Below are positions 28,679 to 37,143 of a stretch of 64,000 nucleotides of DNA, in pieces. The translations under genes and the position numbers were made by a program. The first letter of the stretch is position 1. Each line of letters begins with the position of its first letter. The notes beneath the pieces were generated by a model. It was not told the origin of the DNA and did no database searches. It saw only the letters and a program-made list of their open reading frames with translations. The stretch is from Deltaproteobacteria bacterium (lineage in GTDB: Bacteria > Desulfobacterota > Desulfuromonadia > Desulfuromonadales > Geopsychrobacteraceae): the NCBI GenBank assembly GCA_024280335.1, contig JAJRQI010000064.1, positions 1-64,000 on the forward strand. The letters run 5' to 3'.

Positions 28679-28735
28679 AGGAAGCTAGCGCTGCCCGTCT
28701 CCATTCCCACCAGGGCAACAAACGCTTCCTATTTC
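28679..28735 (+). terminator. Two-tier hairpin after hup
   Basis: AGGAAGC (28679-28685) pairs with GCTTCCT (28724-28730), and inside it TGCCC pairs with GGGCA. A weak ATTTCT follows. Probable terminator or 3' stabiliser of the HU message, before the tRNA cluster. Confidence 0.45.
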
Positions 28736-28742
28736 TATCTGC

Positions 28743-28819
28743 GGGGGTGTAGCTCAGTTGGTTAGAGCGCTAGCCTGTCACGCTAGAAGTCGCGAGTTCG
28801 AGTCTCGTCACTCCCGCCA
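28743..28819 (+). tRNA. tRNA-Asp (anticodon GTC)
   Basis: Acceptor GGGGGTG pairs with CACTCCC, discriminator G and encoded CCA. Standard D arm GCTC/GAGC, anticodon stem CTAGC/GCTAG with loop CTGTCAC (anticodon GTC), T arm GCGAG-TTCGAGT-CTCGT. Confidence 0.95.
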
Positions 28820-28838
28820 TTTAAAGAAAGAAAAGTAA

Positions 28839-28914
28839 GGGCGAATAGCTCAGCTGGGAGAGCGCCTGCCTTACAAGCAGGATGTCGGGGGTTCGAGCCC
28901 CTCTTCGCCCACCA
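28839..28914 (+). tRNA. tRNA-Val (anticodon TAC)
   Basis: Acceptor GGGCGAA pairs with TTCGCCC, discriminator A and encoded CCA at 28912-28914. Anticodon stem CCTGC/GCAGG with loop CTTACAA (anticodon TAC). T arm GGGGG-TTCGAGC-CCCTC. Confidence 0.95.
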
Positions 28915-28919
28915 ACATT

Positions 28920-28996
28920 GGGGCTGTAGTAGAGTTGGTTACAACGCCGGCCTGTCACGCCGGAGGTCGCGGGTTCAAGTCCCGTCAGCCCCGCCA
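28920..28996 (+). tRNA. Second tRNA-Asp (anticodon GTC) with aberrant D arm
   Basis: Acceptor GGGGCTG/CAGCCCC, anticodon stem CCGGC/GCCGG with loop CTGTCAC and T stem CGGG/CCCG are perfect, and CCA is encoded. The D arm reads GTAG...CAAC in place of the usual GCTC...GAGC, giving an A-A mismatch. Loop GG is kept. It differs from the first tRNA-Asp 170 nt upstream in every stem, so it is not a recent duplicate. Confidence 0.85.
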
Positions 28997-29003
28997 TACG
29001 TAA

Positions 29004-29039
29004 AAAGAGGCAATCGAATATCGGTTGCCTCTTTTTTTT
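29004..29039 (+). terminator. Strong Rho-independent terminator after the tRNA-Asp/Val/Asp cluster
   Basis: AAAGAGGCAATCG pairs with CGGTTGCCTCTTT (one G-U) around a short loop, running into a run of eight T at 29032-29039. Confidence 0.9.
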
Positions 29040-29107
29040 GCCACATTTTCAATGTGAGCGTTTTCTAAATTATGTTATTGTCCTTTGGGAATTAACAGGA
29101 GTTTTCA

Positions 29108-30064
29108 ATGTTCAAAATCATGAGAATAGTTACGATCTTGCTGGTGTTTCTTGTCGGTATCGGCGTCGTCCATGCTGCTGCCGATGTGAGGTTGGCTGCG
29201 CGTGTCGGGAGTGTGCCGATCACCATTTTTGAACTACAGCGTGAAATAAATAAACTTATGCCGATGATGGTCTCGTTTCACGGCAAGGTGTCCAAAGAAA
29301 AACAGCAGGAGATTCAGCAGAAAGCCTTGGAGCGCTTGATAGAACGTGGCTATAAAATCTGTTCTGCAACGAAGGTTAAATTGACCGTGCCTCCGTCAGA
29401 GGTAGAGGCATTAATCGATAATGCGCGCAAGCAGATGACGCCGGAAGAATTCGAACGTGCGGTGGGGGCTGAAACTCTTGCCGGCTTAAGGGCGGCTGTC
29501 TACCGAAAGTTGCTAGCTGAAGCGGCACAAGAAAAGTTTATAGACGATAAAGTTTCAGTGCGGGATGAGGATGTCGCTGCTTTTTATGCAAAACATAAGG
29601 AAAGCTACAAGCGTCCTCGGCAATTCAGGGCCAGTCATCTACTCGTGAAGGTCGATCCGGCATTAACGAAAGAAGAGAAAACGCTCCTGAAAGTAAAAGC
29701 AGAGGCTTTGCAGAAGAGAGCCGAAAATGGTGAGAATTTTTATAACTTGGCGTACTTCAATTCTGATGACCGTACCAAGTATGTCGGTGGCGATCTAGGA
29801 GTCTTTCATCAAGGCCAGACGCTTCCGGAATTTGAGGCCGTTCTGCAAAAAATGGAAATAGGTGAAATTTCGGAGTTAGTCAAGACCTTGTATGGCTATC
29901 ATGTGGTTAAGTTGACCGAAAATCATGCTCCCCGTCAACTGACCCTTGACGAGGTAACAGACAAGATAAGGACGTTACTGGAAGATAGGCAAGAGGAAGA
30001 GCTGCTTTCTGCCTGGTTGGACTCCATGCAGGCTGAGTGTCCGGTCGAGAAGTATCCGCTCTGA
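29108..30064 (+). CDS. Exported parvulin-type peptidyl-prolyl isomerase (PpiC/SurA-like)
   Basis: A 318-residue protein with a signal peptide (IVTILLVFLVGIGVVHAAA), a SurA-like N-terminal chaperone region (VPITIFELQREINKLMP) and a parvulin rotamase domain at about 175-275 (RASHLLVKVDP, GGDLGVFHQGQ, LYGYHVVKLTE). The ATG at 29108 has GGAG seven bases upstream. It is expected to fold secreted or outer-membrane proteins in the periplasm. The NHL-repeat lipoprotein starts 1 nt after its stop and multihaem cytochromes follow, so its clients are probably those proteins; that is inference from context. Confidence 0.88.
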   Translation: MFKIMRIVTILLVFLVGIGVVHAAADVRLAARVGSVPITIFELQREINKLMPMMVSFHGKVSKEKQQEIQQKALERLIERGYKICSATKVKLTVPPSEVEALIDNARKQMTPEEFERAVGAETLAGLRAAVYRKLLAEAAQEKFIDDKVSVRDEDVAAFYAKHKESYKRPRQFRASHLLVKVDPALTKEEKTLLKVKAEALQKRAENGENFYNLAYFNSDDRTKYVGGDLGVFHQGQTLPEFEAVLQKMEIGEISELVKTLYGYHVVKLTENHAPRQLTLDEVTDKIRTLLEDRQEEELLSAWLDSMQAECPVEKYPL

Positions 30065-30065
30065 T

Positions 30066-31115
30066 ATGATAAATCCATCCTGGAAACAAATATTATTACT
30101 CTCCGTTGCCCTGCTGGCAATGGCTTGTGCACCCGTTACCTCGCCGGTCGTTTGGCAAACCGAGGGCCTTGATTGGGTCGCTCCGCCTGCACCCGAACAA
30201 GCGAGAATCCGTTTTTTACGTCAGATTTCCGGTTTGGGTGATATTCGTAAAGAAGACTCACAAAATTCGCTATTCAAGTGGATAAGTGGCGAGAAGGACA
30301 CTGAATTACCCATATTGTCTCCTTACGGGGTTGCTGCGGACGGCAAGGGACGAATCTGGATTGCTGATCCCGGTACCGGGGTCGTGCACATGATCGACCT
30401 TCGTCGTAATCGGATAGATTACTTGTCCGTTTTTGACGGGCGGCAACTTGTCAGCCCGGTGGGGGTCGCTTATGATCCGGTAAGAAAAAAATTGTATGTC
30501 TCTGATTCCGGCTTGCTGGAAATTCTCACGTTTGATGAGAATTATCGCTATCTAGGGAGTTTACAGCCTTCCCAGCCACTGCAGAGACCCGGCGGGATCG
30601 CACTTGATGGTTCAGGCAGACTGTATGTCGCCGATGCCCTGGCGGGGATAATTCAGGTGTTTTCAGTCAGCGGAGAGCCGTTGCCCTCGCTTGGCAGTGC
30701 CTTGACTCAGGATGGTAAATTCAATCGGCCGACCAATATCGTGGCAGATCGGCAGGGGCGAATTTATGTTGTAGATGCAATGAATTTTCGCGTTGAGGTT
30801 CTTGGACTTGCCGGTGAAGAACCTGCTGTCATCGGCAGACTGGGCAGCGTTCCCGGTAGTTTTGCCCGACCGAGGGGAATCGCACTCGATTCAGAGGGGC
30901 ATGTTTATGTTTCGGATGCGGCTTTTGACAATGTGCAGATTTTTGACCGGCAAGGAAGGTTGTTGATGGTATTGACAGGTGGACAGAAGAGCCCTGGGCA
31001 GCTCTGCATGCCTGCCGGGATGAGTTTTGATGAACAGGATCGACTCTATATCGTAGGTAGCTGCGGCCATCGGCTCAAGATTTTTCAGTTTTTAGGAGAT
31101 AAATCATTAAAGTGA
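30066..31115 (+). CDS. NHL-repeat six-bladed beta-propeller lipoprotein
   Basis: A 349-residue protein with a lipoprotein signal ending LLAMAC, so Cys21 should be lipidated. The body holds six NHL repeats, recognisable as PYGVAADGKGRIWIADPG, PGGIALDGSGRLYVADA, PTNIVADRQGRIYVVDA, PRGIALDSEGHVYVSDA and relatives, which form a six-bladed propeller. Such propellers occur next to secreted multihaem cytochromes in Desulfuromonadales (from memory) and may scaffold or assemble them. The gene is coupled to the PPIase gene upstream. No active-site residues can be named. Confidence 0.85.
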   Translation: MINPSWKQILLLSVALLAMACAPVTSPVVWQTEGLDWVAPPAPEQARIRFLRQISGLGDIRKEDSQNSLFKWISGEKDTELPILSPYGVAADGKGRIWIADPGTGVVHMIDLRRNRIDYLSVFDGRQLVSPVGVAYDPVRKKLYVSDSGLLEILTFDENYRYLGSLQPSQPLQRPGGIALDGSGRLYVADALAGIIQVFSVSGEPLPSLGSALTQDGKFNRPTNIVADRQGRIYVVDAMNFRVEVLGLAGEEPAVIGRLGSVPGSFARPRGIALDSEGHVYVSDAAFDNVQIFDRQGRLLMVLTGGQKSPGQLCMPAGMSFDEQDRLYIVGSCGHRLKIFQFLGDKSLK

Positions 31116-31177
31116 GTTATTTTGGGCTTTGAAATTGCATTTTGTTTTGTTATTGGTAGATTCGGGCTGGTTACAGG

Positions 31178-31196
31178 CGTCCTCGGGACGTTTATT
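31178..31196 (+). other. Small hairpin before the tetrahaem cytochrome gene
   Basis: CGTCC-TCG-GGACG followed by TTTATTTG. Possible weak terminator or attenuator between the NHL gene and the cytochrome genes. Confidence 0.4.
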
Positions 31197-31237
31197 TGAC
31201 TCTGCTTGTTTCTCCGGCTAAGCAAATGAGGCAACGT

Positions 31238-32050
31238 ATGCAGTATAAACATTGGTGCTTTACCCTTCTTGTTTTATTGTCTGGCGTACTTTATGCCGCT
31301 GGAGCATTTGCCATTCCAGCATCGATGACGCTCGGTTACGATACCAATCTGGCAGCGGCGGGAATCCAGAACTCACATCCACATAATCTCAGCAGCGCCA
31401 GCTCCAGCACTATCCATGCACCAGCTGGCGGTGAAGACCAGGTGTGCAAATTTTGTCATACGCCGCACGGTGGTTCTGCTGAAGGCCCTTTGTGGAACCG
31501 GATCAATCCCCTCGGTCCGAATGGTGACGGTAGCTTCCCGCTGTACAATGGCGGCATCGGCGGCGCGCTGAATCTTTATACGATTGCAGAGGCTGAATAC
31601 AATGCAACAGTCGCGGCGGATCCGACCCGTTATCCCAACGGAGCCACACGGCTATGTCTCTCCTGCCATGACGGCGTGACGGCAGTCGGAGAGGTGATTT
31701 CTGGCGGGACCCTGGCCAGTCTGACCATGTCTGCTTATGGAACGATCGATCTAAGTACCTCGCATCCGGTTTCTTTTATTTATAATGCCGCAGTTGAAGC
31801 GGCGCTTCCCGCAGGGTTCAACCGACCGGTTGCCGGCGATGTTGTCAAGCTTGATGCGCTGGAAAGGGTCCAGTGTACAACCTGTCACGACCCGCATAAT
31901 GACACCAACGACGGCGGAACCTATACTTTGCCGATGTGGCGGTTGTATACCGGAGTCGAAGCCAGCGATTATAACGATACCTGCCTGACCTGCCACAGCT
32001 CGGTTCCCAGCGTCGGTGGTGGCGGCAGTCTGCATATCCTGCGGCAGTGA
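31238..32050 (+). CDS. Exported tetrahaem c-type cytochrome (doubled CXXCH type)
   Basis: A 270-residue preprotein with a signal peptide (FTLLVLLSGVLYAAGAFA) and four CXXCH haem-attachment motifs: CKFCH at residues 70-74, then CLSCH, CTTCH and CLTCH. Spacing and surrounding phrases (CHTPHGG, PLWNR, STSHPVSF, CHDPHND) match the doubled-CXXCH family of small secreted cytochromes. Four haems at this size is also the composition of OmcE-type filament cytochromes; that link is inference. The ATG at 31238 is preferred because GAGG precedes it; in-frame starts at 31196 and 31226 are less well placed. The octahaem gene follows 4 nt after the stop. Confidence 0.88.
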   Translation: MQYKHWCFTLLVLLSGVLYAAGAFAIPASMTLGYDTNLAAAGIQNSHPHNLSSASSSTIHAPAGGEDQVCKFCHTPHGGSAEGPLWNRINPLGPNGDGSFPLYNGGIGGALNLYTIAEAEYNATVAADPTRYPNGATRLCLSCHDGVTAVGEVISGGTLASLTMSAYGTIDLSTSHPVSFIYNAAVEAALPAGFNRPVAGDVVKLDALERVQCTTCHDPHNDTNDGGTYTLPMWRLYTGVEASDYNDTCLTCHSSVPSVGGGGSLHILRQ

Positions 32051-32054
32051 TCCT

Positions 32055-33152
32055 ATGATGAAAATCCTTTTGTATTCTGTTACTCTTACTCTGTTGCTGA
32101 TGACACCTGCCGTTGCTGTTCAGCAACAGAGTATTCTGACCGGTGCTCACGGTGGGGAACGATACCTGCTGAAAAGTTGTCGGGCCTGCCATCGCGGCAT
32201 GAAGATGGCGATCCGCAATGAAGAGAAGACCTGTCTCAACTGTCACGGCAATGATGGAAAAAGAAGCAGTATGGTTGTTGCCGGATATTTACGCGATTCC
32301 AGATCGGCGCAACTGAAAGATATCCAGGTCGAATTGAAAAAGCCGTACAACCATCCGGTATTGACGACCAGTGGAGTACATAACCGCCGCGAAGTTCTGC
32401 CGGAGTCACAGGTGAGCTTTATGCGTCACGCTGAATGTGTCGACTGTCACGATCCTCACAAGGTCAGCAGAGAACAGCCCTACAGCGGCCTTCAGGGGAA
32501 ACGAGTGGGTAACTTTATGACTGAACTCACCCAGGAGTATGAACTCTGCTACAAGTGCCACGGGCGCAGCGCTAATCTGCCGGCAACTTCTAGCGACAAA
32601 CAGCTGGAATTCCGTTTGACGAATAAATCCTATCACCCGGTTGAAGGAGAGGGAGCCAGCGCCTTCGTTATCAGCCTGAAAAAACCTTATGTGGCTCGTA
32701 AACTGCGGCCAGGTGATATTTCCGTTATCAGTTGCAGTGATTGCCACGGCAGCGACAACGAAAACGGGCCGCGCGGCCCGCACGGGTCGAACTATCGCGG
32801 GCTGTTGATCGACAACTACGACATCGTCGACAGACGTCCGGAAAGCAGTTATGCCTATGCGCTCTGCTATCGCTGTCATGAACGCAGCAGTATTCTCGGC
32901 AATGAAAGCTTTCCTTTCCACTCAATGCATATTCTCGGCAACAGAGGGCGTGATCTGCCCGGAACCTCCTGCTTCACCTGTCACGATGCGCATGGCAGCC
33001 CCGGGACGCAATACCTGATCCGCTTCAATCCCGATGTCGTCGCTGCGAACCTGGACGGCAAGCGTGAATACAAAGCACAGGGGATCGCAACTCGCCACGG
33101 TTCCTGTGCGCTCAATTGTCATGGTGTTGAGCATGAACCAAAAATCTATTAA
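32055..33152 (+). CDS. Exported multihaem c-type cytochrome, seven CXXCH plus one CX3CH
   Basis: A 365-residue protein with a signal peptide (LLYSVTLTLLLMTPAVAV). Haem motifs in order: CRACH, CLNCH, CVDCH, CYKCH, CSDCH, CYRCH, CFTCH, and near the C-terminus CALNCH, which has three residues between the cysteines. There are therefore seven certain haem sites and one non-standard candidate. Two phrases (CHDPH, CHDAHGSPG) place it in the doubled-CXXCH group. The start is ATG 32055 or 32058. The gene is tightly coupled to the tetrahaem cytochrome upstream and should act with it in periplasmic or outer-surface electron transfer. Confidence 0.87.
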   Translation: MMKILLYSVTLTLLLMTPAVAVQQQSILTGAHGGERYLLKSCRACHRGMKMAIRNEEKTCLNCHGNDGKRSSMVVAGYLRDSRSAQLKDIQVELKKPYNHPVLTTSGVHNRREVLPESQVSFMRHAECVDCHDPHKVSREQPYSGLQGKRVGNFMTELTQEYELCYKCHGRSANLPATSSDKQLEFRLTNKSYHPVEGEGASAFVISLKKPYVARKLRPGDISVISCSDCHGSDNENGPRGPHGSNYRGLLIDNYDIVDRRPESSYAYALCYRCHERSSILGNESFPFHSMHILGNRGRDLPGTSCFTCHDAHGSPGTQYLIRFNPDVVAANLDGKREYKAQGIATRHGSCALNCHGVEHEPKIY

Positions 33153-33285
33153 CTCAACTTTCGCAGACGGAATAAATCTTTAACATACTTAAATAATTAA
33201 ACAAAAGTATCATCAACTGTAGTGAAGTGGGTTGTCGTCAAGCAACCTGATACTAACCAGGAGATGATGCTTTGGATCAAGGTCG

Positions 33286-36200
33286 ATGATGAGAATTTAT
33301 AGTAGATGGTTCTTGCCTTTAGCATGTTTTTTCATGTTATTTCTTTCCGTCGCCAAGGATGAATCCCTAGCCGCCTGTCTGCCACCGGCCAAGATCGTTG
33401 GTTATTCCTACAATCCGACTTCCATACAGGATGCCTACGATTACGCCAGTACCACTTTGGCGCTGACCGATTTCACGCTGCAGCTCTCAGGTGAAATTTT
33501 CACTGAGGATCTGCTGCTGAACGGTGGAACCGTGGCGTTCGATGGCGGTTATGACTGTACTTTTGCGACTAAAATACCCACGCCGACAGGCCTTTTTGGT
33601 CGTATCACTGTCGCTGGTGGCGCGGCCGAGTTCGCCGGTGGTGTCAATATCGTATCGACGTCTGCGTGTGCATTTGACGGCGACCTGGATGGTTACTCCT
33701 CGGTTGGTTCTTGCTCCGGCAGCGCCGATGACTGTAACGATAAAGATGCTGGTATTAATCCCGGCGCCGCCGAGATTTGTGACGGCATTGACAACAACTG
33801 TGATGGCCAGATCGATGAAGGTACGATTCCGACTGACGCTGATGGTGACGGCTATTACGCGGTCGGTTCCTGCGGCGGATCGCCCTTTACTGATGATTGT
33901 AATGACGCGGACGGAACCATCAACCCGGGCGCTCTTGACATCCCCTACGATGGGGTCGACCAGGATTGCTCTGGCGCGGACCTGACCTTCTCCGCGGTTA
34001 ACTCAGGGGTAAACTGTACCTGGTGCCATGGTGCAGAGACCACTTGGAATGCGATGCATGCCCTCGTGACCACTCCGGATACCAGCTGCGCTGTTTGCCA
34101 TGCCGGCAGTGTCGGTAATATTCTGCCTGGCCACTACGGTGATACGGTCCTGACCGCCGGCAATAATCTGAGTGCCGGTGCGGTCATCAACTGTACTTCC
34201 TGTCATGATATGGACGGAGCGACGTACCATCCGGCCGGTGGCGCTCTTGGCAGTGCCACGAATTTTGTCTGGTCCAAGGTGGACCCGGTTAAGGGCAGCG
34301 TCACCTGCGACACCTGTCACGAGAGTCGTGCTGCTGGGCATATGACCGCCACGGCGCATAACCGCCGGGCCATTGATGCGACCTGCGGCACCTGCCATAC
34401 TAGCGACACCACGGCGGTCGGCATTCCCGGCACCGGCACACTGACCAGTGCCGCAGATGTTGATGCCCTGCACCGCTCTGACTGCGCGCTCTGTCATAAC
34501 TACAGCGGCACAATCCTGAATGCGGCCGTCGTCCGCCAGGTGATCGAGCAAGGGGTGAGTGGACCCCAGGTTTCCTGTCTTGATTGTCACACAGATAAGG
34601 CGACTGGTCACAGTTCCCGCGAACACAACGTTGCCGTCGGCCTTGCTGACCTCTCCTACGATGCTCCAGGTCTGCCCTGTAGCAGCTGTCACATGGTCTC
34701 GACCTGGGCCGAGATCGAAGCTGTTGAGCATAACGTTGCCACCAACGGCGCCGGCTCCTGTGCCACCTGCCACAACAGCCCGCGTCAGGATGTGCGTGCT
34801 GCGATCACCGCAGGTGCTGATCCGACCAACTGTCTGGATTGTCACTCCGACAAGCTGCTGCTCGTTCACGGCAACGTGGATCACGTGGCCCTTGGCTACG
34901 TCACTGGTGGAATCACCACATGTCTGAACTGTCACGCTACCGGCGCGGCCGAAAACGGGACAGTACTCACCACTCATAAGAGTAACTGCTTCCTCTGCCA
35001 TACCAACGTACCGGCACTCCAGCCCGGCCTCCCGGCTGGTGGCGGCGTTTGTATCGACTGTCATGTCAATACTTGGACCGCTACCCATACCAGCAATCCT
35101 CCGAGCCACAACAGCCTGGTTCAGGTGGCCGCGACCGCTTGCGGAGATTGTCACAGCGAGCCGCCGCCATTGACCGATGCCGGTGATTCAAAGGTGCACA
35201 ATGCCTGCGGTAGTTGTCATGACGCCAACGGTGGCCTGCTCGGTCTGGCGGTTGGTCAGAACTTCACTACCGGTGGCGACTGCGCAACCTGCCATACCGG
35301 TACTTGGGAGGTAACCCATACGGTTGCTCCGAACCATGGCATGATCGTGACCGTGATCGGCACCGACTGTGGCAGCTGTCACGATGACACCCTGGTCAGT
35401 GCCGCCGCCAATACCCATAAACGCTGCACCACCTGTCATAACGCCGACACCGGCGCACTGATCAGTTTTGCGGCAGGAAAATCGGCCCCAGGTAACTGTA
35501 CCACCTGTCATGCCGATCCCTGGGAAGCGACCCATACCACGAATGCTCCGGACCACAGTTCTCTGGTCCAGGTGGCAACGACCGGTTGCGCAAGCTGCCA
35601 CGACAACACCCTGACCAGCGCTGCCGCCAATACCCACAACGGTTGCGTCAGTTGTCACAATGCCGACGGCAGCCTGAGGAGTCTGGCGATCGGCCGGGAC
35701 TTCACCACCGGAGGCGATTGTTCCAGCTGTCATACCAACAGTTGGGCGACTATCCATACACTCGCACCTGACCATACGGCTCTGGTGACTGTCAGCGGGG
35801 TCACCTGTGCGAACTGTCACGACAACACCCTGGTCGGTGTGCAGTCCCACTTCGCCTGTACCACCTGTCACGACACAAATAGCGGCGTTCTGATCAGTTT
35901 GGCGGCTGGTAAGGACTTCACCACTGGTGGAAACTGCATCTCCTGCCACACCAATAGCTGGGAAGCGACTCATGCTGGCAACCCCCCGGACCACACCCTG
36001 CTGGTTCAGCTTGCAACGACCAGCTGTGCCAGCTGTCACAGCGATCCGCCACCGTTGACCGACGCTGGTGATCCCAAAGTCCACAACGCTTGTACAACCT
36101 GTCATAACGCCAGCAGTGGTGCTCTGATCAGCTTTGCTAGTGGCAAGACCTTCGCTGCCGGCGGTGACTGCGCTACCTGTCACACCGGTAGTTGGGAGTC

Positions 36201-37029
36201 GATACACACCACAGCGCCTGACCACAGCGGTATCGTCAACGTAGCCACATTCATTTGTGCGGATTGTCACAGTAACCCGCCGCCGCTCACCGACGCGGGC
36301 GATCCGAAAGTTCACAACGCCTGCACCAGCTGTCATAACGCCTCAACAGGTGCTCTGCTCGGTATCGCGTTCGGCAAGTCGGCGCCAGGGACGTGTGTCA
36401 ACTGTCACGGGAATGATGTTAAAATTGTACACCCCGATTGTTCCAGCTGTCACGGTGAACCACCGAACGGCAGCAGTTCGCCGAACCGGGAGCGTGCCCA
36501 TGCCGAGCATGATGTCCTGGGTTACGGATCGGTCAGCCCGCGCTGTTCCGCCTGTCATAGCGGGGCTCCCCATGCTGATGGTGCGACCCAGGTGAGCATT
36601 TCGTCCAGCTTCGACGATCAAAGCAGCGGGACGCCGAGCTTCGATGGCAGCAGCTGCGTCAACGTCCGCTGCCACGGTGGTCAGCCCACGCCTTCGTGGT
36701 CAGCCGACTCGCTCGATGTCAGCACGCAGTGTAGCTCATGCCACGCAGAAGGCACTGCAGAATACAACAGCTATAATTCCGGTCGGCATAGTAGTCATCT
36801 GGGCGGGGGGCGCCACTGGGGAGGATCAGCCATTAAATGTTGGGATTGCCACAATACCGGCAAGTTGACGGGGCATTTTACTAACCTGCAAACCACGACT
36901 TTTGAACAGGATCCGGCGACCACAATCGGTGGTGGCTCCACGCGGGTAGGCAGCTATGACGGCGCCACCTGCTCCAATATTGAGTGCCATCGCTCCCGGA
37001 CTTGGGACGGTGGCGGAGGTGGCCATTAA
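33286..37029 (+). CDS. Giant secreted multihaem cytochrome with metal-binding N-terminal region
   Basis: A 1247-residue protein. After a signal peptide (about 1-30) comes a region of about 100 residues, then two calcium/metal-binding blocks of the MopE type (DLDGYSSVGSC...DDCNDKDAGINPGA, CDGIDNNCDG, DADGDGYYAVGSC...DDCNDADGTINPGA). From about residue 243 I count 35 CXXCH motifs and two CX4CH motifs (CVNVRCH, CSNIECH), the latter the Geobacter CxxxxCH domain, so up to 37 haems. Haems 13-30 lie in six tandem trihaem repeats. The C-terminal GGGGGH tail is not typical. It should be an extracellular or outer-surface electron conduit. Starts at 33286 or 33289 are both possible. A 133-nt gap separates it from the octahaem gene. 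Confidence 0.87.
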   Translation: MMRIYSRWFLPLACFFMLFLSVAKDESLAACLPPAKIVGYSYNPTSIQDAYDYASTTLALTDFTLQLSGEIFTEDLLLNGGTVAFDGGYDCTFATKIPTPTGLFGRITVAGGAAEFAGGVNIVSTSACAFDGDLDGYSSVGSCSGSADDCNDKDAGINPGAAEICDGIDNNCDGQIDEGTIPTDADGDGYYAVGSCGGSPFTDDCNDADGTINPGALDIPYDGVDQDCSGADLTFSAVNSGVNCTWCHGAETTWNAMHALVTTPDTSCAVCHAGSVGNILPGHYGDTVLTAGNNLSAGAVINCTSCHDMDGATYHPAGGALGSATNFVWSKVDPVKGSVTCDTCHESRAAGHMTATAHNRRAIDATCGTCHTSDTTAVGIPGTGTLTSAADVDALHRSDCALCHNYSGTILNAAVVRQVIEQGVSGPQVSCLDCHTDKATGHSSREHNVAVGLADLSYDAPGLPCSSCHMVSTWAEIEAVEHNVATNGAGSCATCHNSPRQDVRAAITAGADPTNCLDCHSDKLLLVHGNVDHVALGYVTGGITTCLNCHATGAAENGTVLTTHKSNCFLCHTNVPALQPGLPAGGGVCIDCHVNTWTATHTSNPPSHNSLVQVAATACGDCHSEPPPLTDAGDSKVHNACGSCHDANGGLLGLAVGQNFTTGGDCATCHTGTWEVTHTVAPNHGMIVTVIGTDCGSCHDDTLVSAAANTHKRCTTCHNADTGALISFAAGKSAPGNCTTCHADPWEATHTTNAPDHSSLVQVATTGCASCHDNTLTSAAANTHNGCVSCHNADGSLRSLAIGRDFTTGGDCSSCHTNSWATIHTLAPDHTALVTVSGVTCANCHDNTLVGVQSHFACTTCHDTNSGVLISLAAGKDFTTGGNCISCHTNSWEATHAGNPPDHTLLVQLATTSCASCHSDPPPLTDAGDPKVHNACTTCHNASSGALISFASGKTFAAGGDCATCHTGSWESIHTTAPDHSGIVNVATFICADCHSNPPPLTDAGDPKVHNACTSCHNASTGALLGIAFGKSAPGTCVNCHGNDVKIVHPDCSSCHGEPPNGSSSPNRERAHAEHDVLGYGSVSPRCSACHSGAPHADGATQVSISSSFDDQSSGTPSFDGSSCVNVRCHGGQPTPSWSADSLDVSTQCSSCHAEGTAEYNSYNSGRHSSHLGGGRHWGGSAIKCWDCHNTGKLTGHFTNLQTTTFEQDPATTIGGGSTRVGSYDGATCSNIECHRSRTWDGGGGGH
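35050..36393 (+). repeat. Six tandem trihaem repeats inside the giant cytochrome
   Basis: Units begin with a CXXCH at 35050, 35281, 35497, 35719, 35935 and 36169 and are 72-78 codons long. Each runs CxxCHxxxWxxxH, PxHxxxVxV, CxxCH, then a third CxxCHNAxxGxL. The middle segment exists in two forms: SxPPPLTDAGD(P/S)KVHNAC in units 1, 5 and 6, and D(D/N)TLVxxxxxTH or a shortened version in units 2-4. The pattern suggests duplication followed by exchange between units. Confidence 0.85.
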
Positions 37030-37102
37030 AGCGATATTGTTTGCATAACGCATCTAATCCGGAATTTTCCTATTTCTCACCCCATGCCAAATGAGAGACT
37101 TT

Positions 37103-37132
37103 TTCAGGGGCGACCCACGGTTCGCCCCTGAA
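37103..37132. other. Hairpin between convergent genes
   Basis: TTCAGGGGCGA (37103-37113) and TCGCCCCTGAA (37122-37132) form an 11-bp perfect stem with an 8-nt loop between the giant cytochrome and the transporter gene. There is no T-run downstream on either strand, so it may be a Rho-assisted or bidirectional 3'-end structure. Confidence 0.55.
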
Positions 37133-37143
37133 GGGTGTTGGTT

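Noticed and set aside
34003-36336. Two minus-strand open frames of about 380 codons
   Set aside because: They are antisense to the repetitive haem region of the giant cytochrome; the lack of stops follows from the codon bias of the repeats.
35050-36393. Regularly spaced repeats resembling a CRISPR array
   Set aside because: The period is about 216-234 bp, the repeats are coding and in frame, and no cas genes are nearby.
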